Positions 60,320 to 64,000 of a stretch of DNA of 64,000 nt are shown here, one piece after another; position 1 is the stretch's first letter, and each line of letters opens with the position of its first letter. This stretch comes from Microbotryomycetes sp. JL201. Its lineage: Eukaryota; Basidiomycota; Microbotryomycetes. A model generated the notes under the pieces. That model had not been told where the DNA came from, ran no database searches, and saw nothing but the letters and a program-made list of their open reading frames with translations. The translations under genes and the position numbers were made by a program. The stretch covers positions 91,087 through 155,086 of the forward strand of contig JAQYUZ010000042.1 in NCBI GenBank assembly GCA_033819885.1, in the 5' to 3' direction.

Positions 60320-61265
60320 ATGAAAAGAGAGCCGGACGCGCTAAAAGTTCTCGAACTCGAATTGCCCGTGAGCCCCACCGTCTGGAGGTGGCTTGGGGTG
60401 TGGAGACGGGTTGGCCAGTTTATCAACGCTTTAGAGGCAATCCCCAGCTTTCTCACAATCAGCCCGCTCGTACTAGACTCGGCCGCTGTCCATGTCTGGA
60501 GAGAGGTGACGGATCTTGAATCTTTGCGGGCAGAAGCTATACCTCGTACTGGTCCTCAAATCTTCGAGGGTTGGCTTAGTAGATACAAGAAAAACCTCGA
60601 AGCAGTCTCTGCCCCTCAAAAACACGATTCTGAATTAGCAGATGTGAGTTTCTCCGCACAGTTTACCGATGGACAACACTCAAGCTTCGTTCGTGGTTGG
60701 ATTAGTTCATCTTTGAAGAAGGTGCGTCAAGATGTGCTCGGCAATCGAATTACACTCCACAGCTGATTTCAGACTACGTACATCAGCCGTTCAATCTCAA
60801 CTCCGCGCTTTTGAGCGCCACTTCACTCTTTGGCTGAAGCATAGACTGGGTCCGCACAACAAACCTGAGCACAGAAAAATTCTCGAAGCTATAGAGAAAC
60901 AAAGAGAAAGCCGGACTGCCTGGTCTTATATCAAGATCACACTTGCAGGCATATTATGGCTCCAGAATGTCAGTCTGGGACTTGCCAGCTGTAATGTTCT
61001 CGAACGGAGCTCTTGCTAATCAGAGGTTCTTCCTCTGCTTGGATGTCTTTTTTAGAACAAGGTATATCCTTCAGAATTTCAAAGCTTCATCGAAGAATTC
61101 GTAATACCCGCCGACAGGCTGGCTGCTCTCGCGACGCCTGCACACCTCTTGGCGCCAAGCTCTAGCGCACACGCCCAGCGCAGTCTCACTGCACATCATC
61201 GCCAGCTGTCGGGACTGCTGACAAAGCGCCAGTCCTCGCGTTACTTTGGTCGAGCGCGCAAGTAA
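60320..61265 (+). CDS. Orphan family B, copy 2
   Basis: Tandem paralogue of the gene at 59058 with the same four-exon layout: 60320-60643, 60706-60721 (16 nt), 60787-60968 and 61056-61265, about 243 residues. Blocks align along the whole length: MKREPDALKVLELEL, VWRWLGVWRRVGQFINALE, AIPSFLTISP, DLESLRAEAIPR, microexon FIFEE, AVQSQLRAFERHFTLWLKH, EHRKILEAIEKQRESRTAWS, YIKITLAGILWLQN, NKVYPSEFQSFIEEFVIP and the end LLTKRQSSRYFGRARK. Identity is moderate, so the duplication is not recent. The aromatic/hydrophobic helices and basic tail suggest a soluble helical protein. Function unknown. It converges with the bHLH gene 90 bp away. Confidence 0.74.
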
Positions 61266-61354
61266 AGTACGGGCGCATTGCAATTGAAACATAACAAATG
61301 TAATCGTAGTTACAGGTAGCTTCATTGATGGTTTCAAGTCTGCAACGAGCACGA

Positions 61355-63320
61355 TCAAGTGTCCACGTCAACGGCATCCTTGTCTGGCGGTCCATGAGCC
61401 GCTCTCCAGCGAGCGACATCGTCATCGTTCCACACTTCGTCCCATATACGACGACCCGGCGAGGCCGGAATGCCATTGTCTTCCGCCAGCTGGTACAGTT
61501 GTGACAAGCGCTCCAATCGTTCTTGGCGGATGGCGAGAACCTCTCGAAGGTAATCCACCGCTGTCAAAAAATGCATGTCAGCCATGAAAGCAAGACAGCT
61601 TTGACTCGCGCAACTCACTCTTGACCAACACGACAGCCTCACTTTTCGGACCCGCCCGACCGTCGATTTTCTCGCCGCCGATTTCGATGCCGCCGCTCAG
61701 AGGACCTGCTGCGCCTGCTCCGGACCCTTTTCTCTTCTTGCCTCGCGAAAATGATCCTCCGCCGCCGTTGAACTTTTTCACGCGTTCCTCAAACTCTTCA
61801 ACGGCCGCGCGCAATGGTGGAACGACGACACACAAAGACTCGTATCCTTGACGAATTGCCGCACGACGTTTTTGTTCAGATGCAATGTGGTTCGCCTTCT
61901 TTTGTTCAGTCGTGAGCAAAGCAGGCTTGTCTGCGCCCTTGTCCTTGTCCTTGGCCTTGTCCTTGTCTTTGGTCTTTTCCCTCTTCGTAGGTGCGGGAAA
62001 TTGAGCAGACGGAGCAGGACAAGCTTTCGGTTTTGACGGTCGGTAAGTCGACGGCGGGATGTTGGCAGGCGTATCGAACGGCGGCGGGTTGACCCCACTT
62101 TCGCTCTCGCCTTCCGCGTCTTCATCGACAGCTGGCGAAGCAGTCCCTGATGTTGCGGGCATCTTTGCAGTCTTGGGCATCTTGACGCGTGATGTAGCTG
62201 GCGTTGCCTTGACTGACTTCTTTCGAGTCACCGTAGAGGCCTTTTTCCTCTTGGCAGGTCCCGGTTCATCTGCCGCCTCGCTCTCATCGTTCTGCCATTC
62301 GTCGCCGCCAATCGTCGATTTGAGGGTTTCTACTGCGTGGATGACTTTTGGCTCTGAAGACGCACTGACTGCTGCTGGCTGTAACACCTGTGGCCCGCGA
62401 GCAGCGGCAATCGCGGTCTTGTCACGGACTTTGCTAGGCGGCCGACGCATAGGTAAAGGTTGGTACTGCGTTGCCTGAAGCACGGCGGCCGCTTGACGCG
62501 CCTGCATGTCCTCGTATCGTACTCGATCGACGTCTTCCTGATTTGGCTCGATTGACATGGCCGAATCAAAATGGTGGCCCTGATGAGGATACATAGAATG
62601 CACACCCGGAATGATACCGTTGGCTTGCCTCATCCGCTGGACGTATTCGGCCCTCTCTTCGGCTTCTCGCATCGCCCGGAGCGGATCAGACTCGCTCGAT
62701 GCTGTTGCGACAGCTGGCGGTCGCTCTTGATAGATCAGAGATTGACGGGATTCCAAGGGAGGCGAGTTCAAAGTCGAGAACGTCTCTTCACGCGGACGTT
62801 TGGGTGACCTGAATGAGCTCGCATTAGGCGGCAGTGGCGGCTCGGAGTGCGATCCGTACGAATCAAACGGCGGAGGCTGGACAGGTGGACCTTGATCGTT
62901 GCTAGAGCCTCTAGCTTTCATCCACTCTGACAATTCTCGAGCCTGGGCAGCCATCCTGGCCAGCATGTCGTCGTCAATCGTTCGCAGCGGATCAGCATTC
63001 GGGTAAGGTGCCGCCGGGGTATCTGATGTTTCTGTGGTTGAGGCAATGTATTGAGGTCCTCGTTTCGCGGCAATGCTTGTCGCGAATTTTGGATGAGGCT
63101 GGTTGGCGTCAAGGGTCGAGGGCGACTCTGATGTAGACCACGGGGTGGCAATCGGGGCAAAGCCGTGAGGTCCAGACTCTGACATGTGCTGAGGCAGGTG
63201 CTGCATAGGTCTCAGACTGTGATTGTACGAGGACTGGCTCGTGCCACCGTCGACTTGGTCAAACGAGTCGAGAAAGGTTTGAAAGTCACGCGTCTCATCC
63301 GTCGATAAGATGGCAGCCAT
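61355..63320 (-). CDS. bHLH transcription factor with long loop
   Basis: Two exons (63320-61619 and about 61564-61355) give about 635 residues. The N-terminal 450 residues are disordered, with Pro/Ser-rich stretches, an Arg/Ala helix (EAERAEYVQRMRQANG-like region) and a KDKDKAK repeat before the DNA-binding part. The basic region NHIASEQKRRAAIRQGYESL has His, Glu and Arg at the positions that read CAC/CACGTG-type E-boxes. Helix 1 ends LCVVVPPL, then a Gly/Lys-rich loop of about 65 residues, and helix 2 GPKSEAVVLVK joins TVDYLREVLAIRQERL across the intron. Long-loop bHLH factors of this type (Ino4/Max-like) occur in basidiomycetes. The C-terminus is acidic. Target genes are unknown; a CACGTG lies in the 8.6-kb promoter, but such sites are common. 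Confidence 0.85.
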
Positions 63321-63921
63321 ATTGAATCAAGTTCCGTTCTGTCGCTGTCTGCCGAGTTCGCGTGGCGTGTCTGTGGCAGCAAGGCGTCAGGCTACAAAGT
63401 TCGGCGATGCTCACACGCAGCAGTCACGCCGACCGTTGTCCTCTGCACGCACCTAGCTGATCCTCTATTTCTATACGGCGTTCTTGTGTAATCCGAGTGC
63501 CGCGCGATGGCGTTGTTGACCCGCAACAGCGATGCGCGAGGGCCCGTGCGCGCCCTGTCAATGAAGGCCGCGTGCTGTAGCTCTGAACGCCTCGCGAGCT
63601 GCTGCAGGTACCGTACAGAGCGTGACAAGTCTTGCACAAGACTGTCTGTGCGGTGCACTCGCCGCACCGGGCGTGTCGCGGCTTGTCGAGCGAGAGATGC
63701 TGCGACGATCATCGGCGACTGTTTTCACGTGCGACTACGCGGTTATGGCAAGTGTCGATTCGCATGCACAAGCGCAAACACGCACTCGAAAGGTTTCACC
63801 TCATCTCGTACAATGGTTGCAAAGACAGAAACTTGTACGTCTGTAAACTACCAAAGCCCCTGAAAAGGAAAATCGCACTACGAGCGACCCGCGCGACTAG
63901 CTGATTAGGAGAGAAAATCAT
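63321..63921. other. Spacer upstream of bHLH gene
   Basis: 601 bp containing the bHLH promoter and the 3' flank of the gene at the right edge. Frames of up to 118 codons (63507-63863, plus) are Arg/Cys-rich and lack motifs. No RNA gene or repeat was noticed. Confidence 0.5.
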
Positions 63922-64000
63922 TTACTTCATGACCTTGCCGTCGGCATACTCAAGGCCATCGAGCGTGTTGGTCCATGACCAGCAGCCCTCGATAAACTCG
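63922..64000 (-). CDS. C-terminal end of a gene cut by the window edge
   Basis: An open frame enters from the right edge and ends FIEGCWSWTNTLDGLEYAD then GKVMK and TAA at 63924-63922. The composition is clearly protein-like and there is no stop to the edge, but 25 residues are too few to name the family. Confidence 0.5.
   Translation of the reverse strand, partial: EFIEGCWSWTNTLDGLEYADGKVMK

Noticed and set aside
1-64000. CRISPR arrays, insertion sequences, prophage or LTR elements
   Set aside because: No regularly spaced repeats, terminal repeats, transposase, integrase or reverse transcriptase motifs were seen, and the gene structure is eukaryotic throughout.

Overview
The window is nuclear DNA of a fungus, most likely a basidiomycete with a compact genome. 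Most genes are cut by many short spliceosomal introns, usually 47-70 nt with GTRAGT-like donors, and several exons are under 30 nt. Intergenic gaps are mostly 100-900 bp and genes lie on both strands. The gene set is that of a free-living fungus: Csf1, a LEC1-type PX protein, ADE2, ARO7, a ferric reductase and an EAF elongation factor. I could not place the species; a Pucciniomycotina-like lineage is only a guess. Exon joins were made by eye from reading frame, splice signals and family motifs. No transcript or database evidence was available.

Layout. 0.8-16.8 kb: a LEC1-type PX protein, V-ATPase subunit c, a DCAF7/WDR68 WD40 protein, a ribonuclease III-domain protein, an orphan gene (C), a small CYSTM protein, chorismate mutase ARO7 and the beta subunit of the mitochondrial processing peptidase. 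17.2-21.5 kb: two tandem copies of orphan family A. 22.3-27.4 kb: two secreted double-psi beta-barrel (RlpA/expansin-like) proteins and an LCCL-domain membrane protein. 27.7-39 kb: one very large gene, CSF1, a bridge-like lipid-transfer protein. 39.7-46 kb: a small hypothetical ORF, a Ser-rich protein, a TPR protein and an EAF-type elongation factor. 46.3-57.3 kb: acyl-CoA oxidase, ARP2, a ferric reductase-type flavocytochrome and ADE2. 57.4-64 kb: a hypothetical protein, a BRD8-like NuA4 candidate, two tandem copies of orphan family B, a bHLH transcription factor, and the 3' end of one more gene cut by the window edge.

Functional links are loose, as usual in a fungal genome. Membrane and lipid traffic is represented by CSF1, LEC1 and V-ATPase. 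Primary metabolism is represented by ARO7, ADE2 and acyl-CoA oxidase. Chromatin and transcription are represented by the BRD8-like protein, EAF and the bHLH factor. The most novel content is the orphan families A and B, with gene C a possible member. They are tandem, multi-exon genes of no recognised family. A and B share a C-terminal signature of the form L-T-x-R-Q-x-x-R-[A/Y]-F-G/R. In family B a 16-nt microexon is conserved between the copies.
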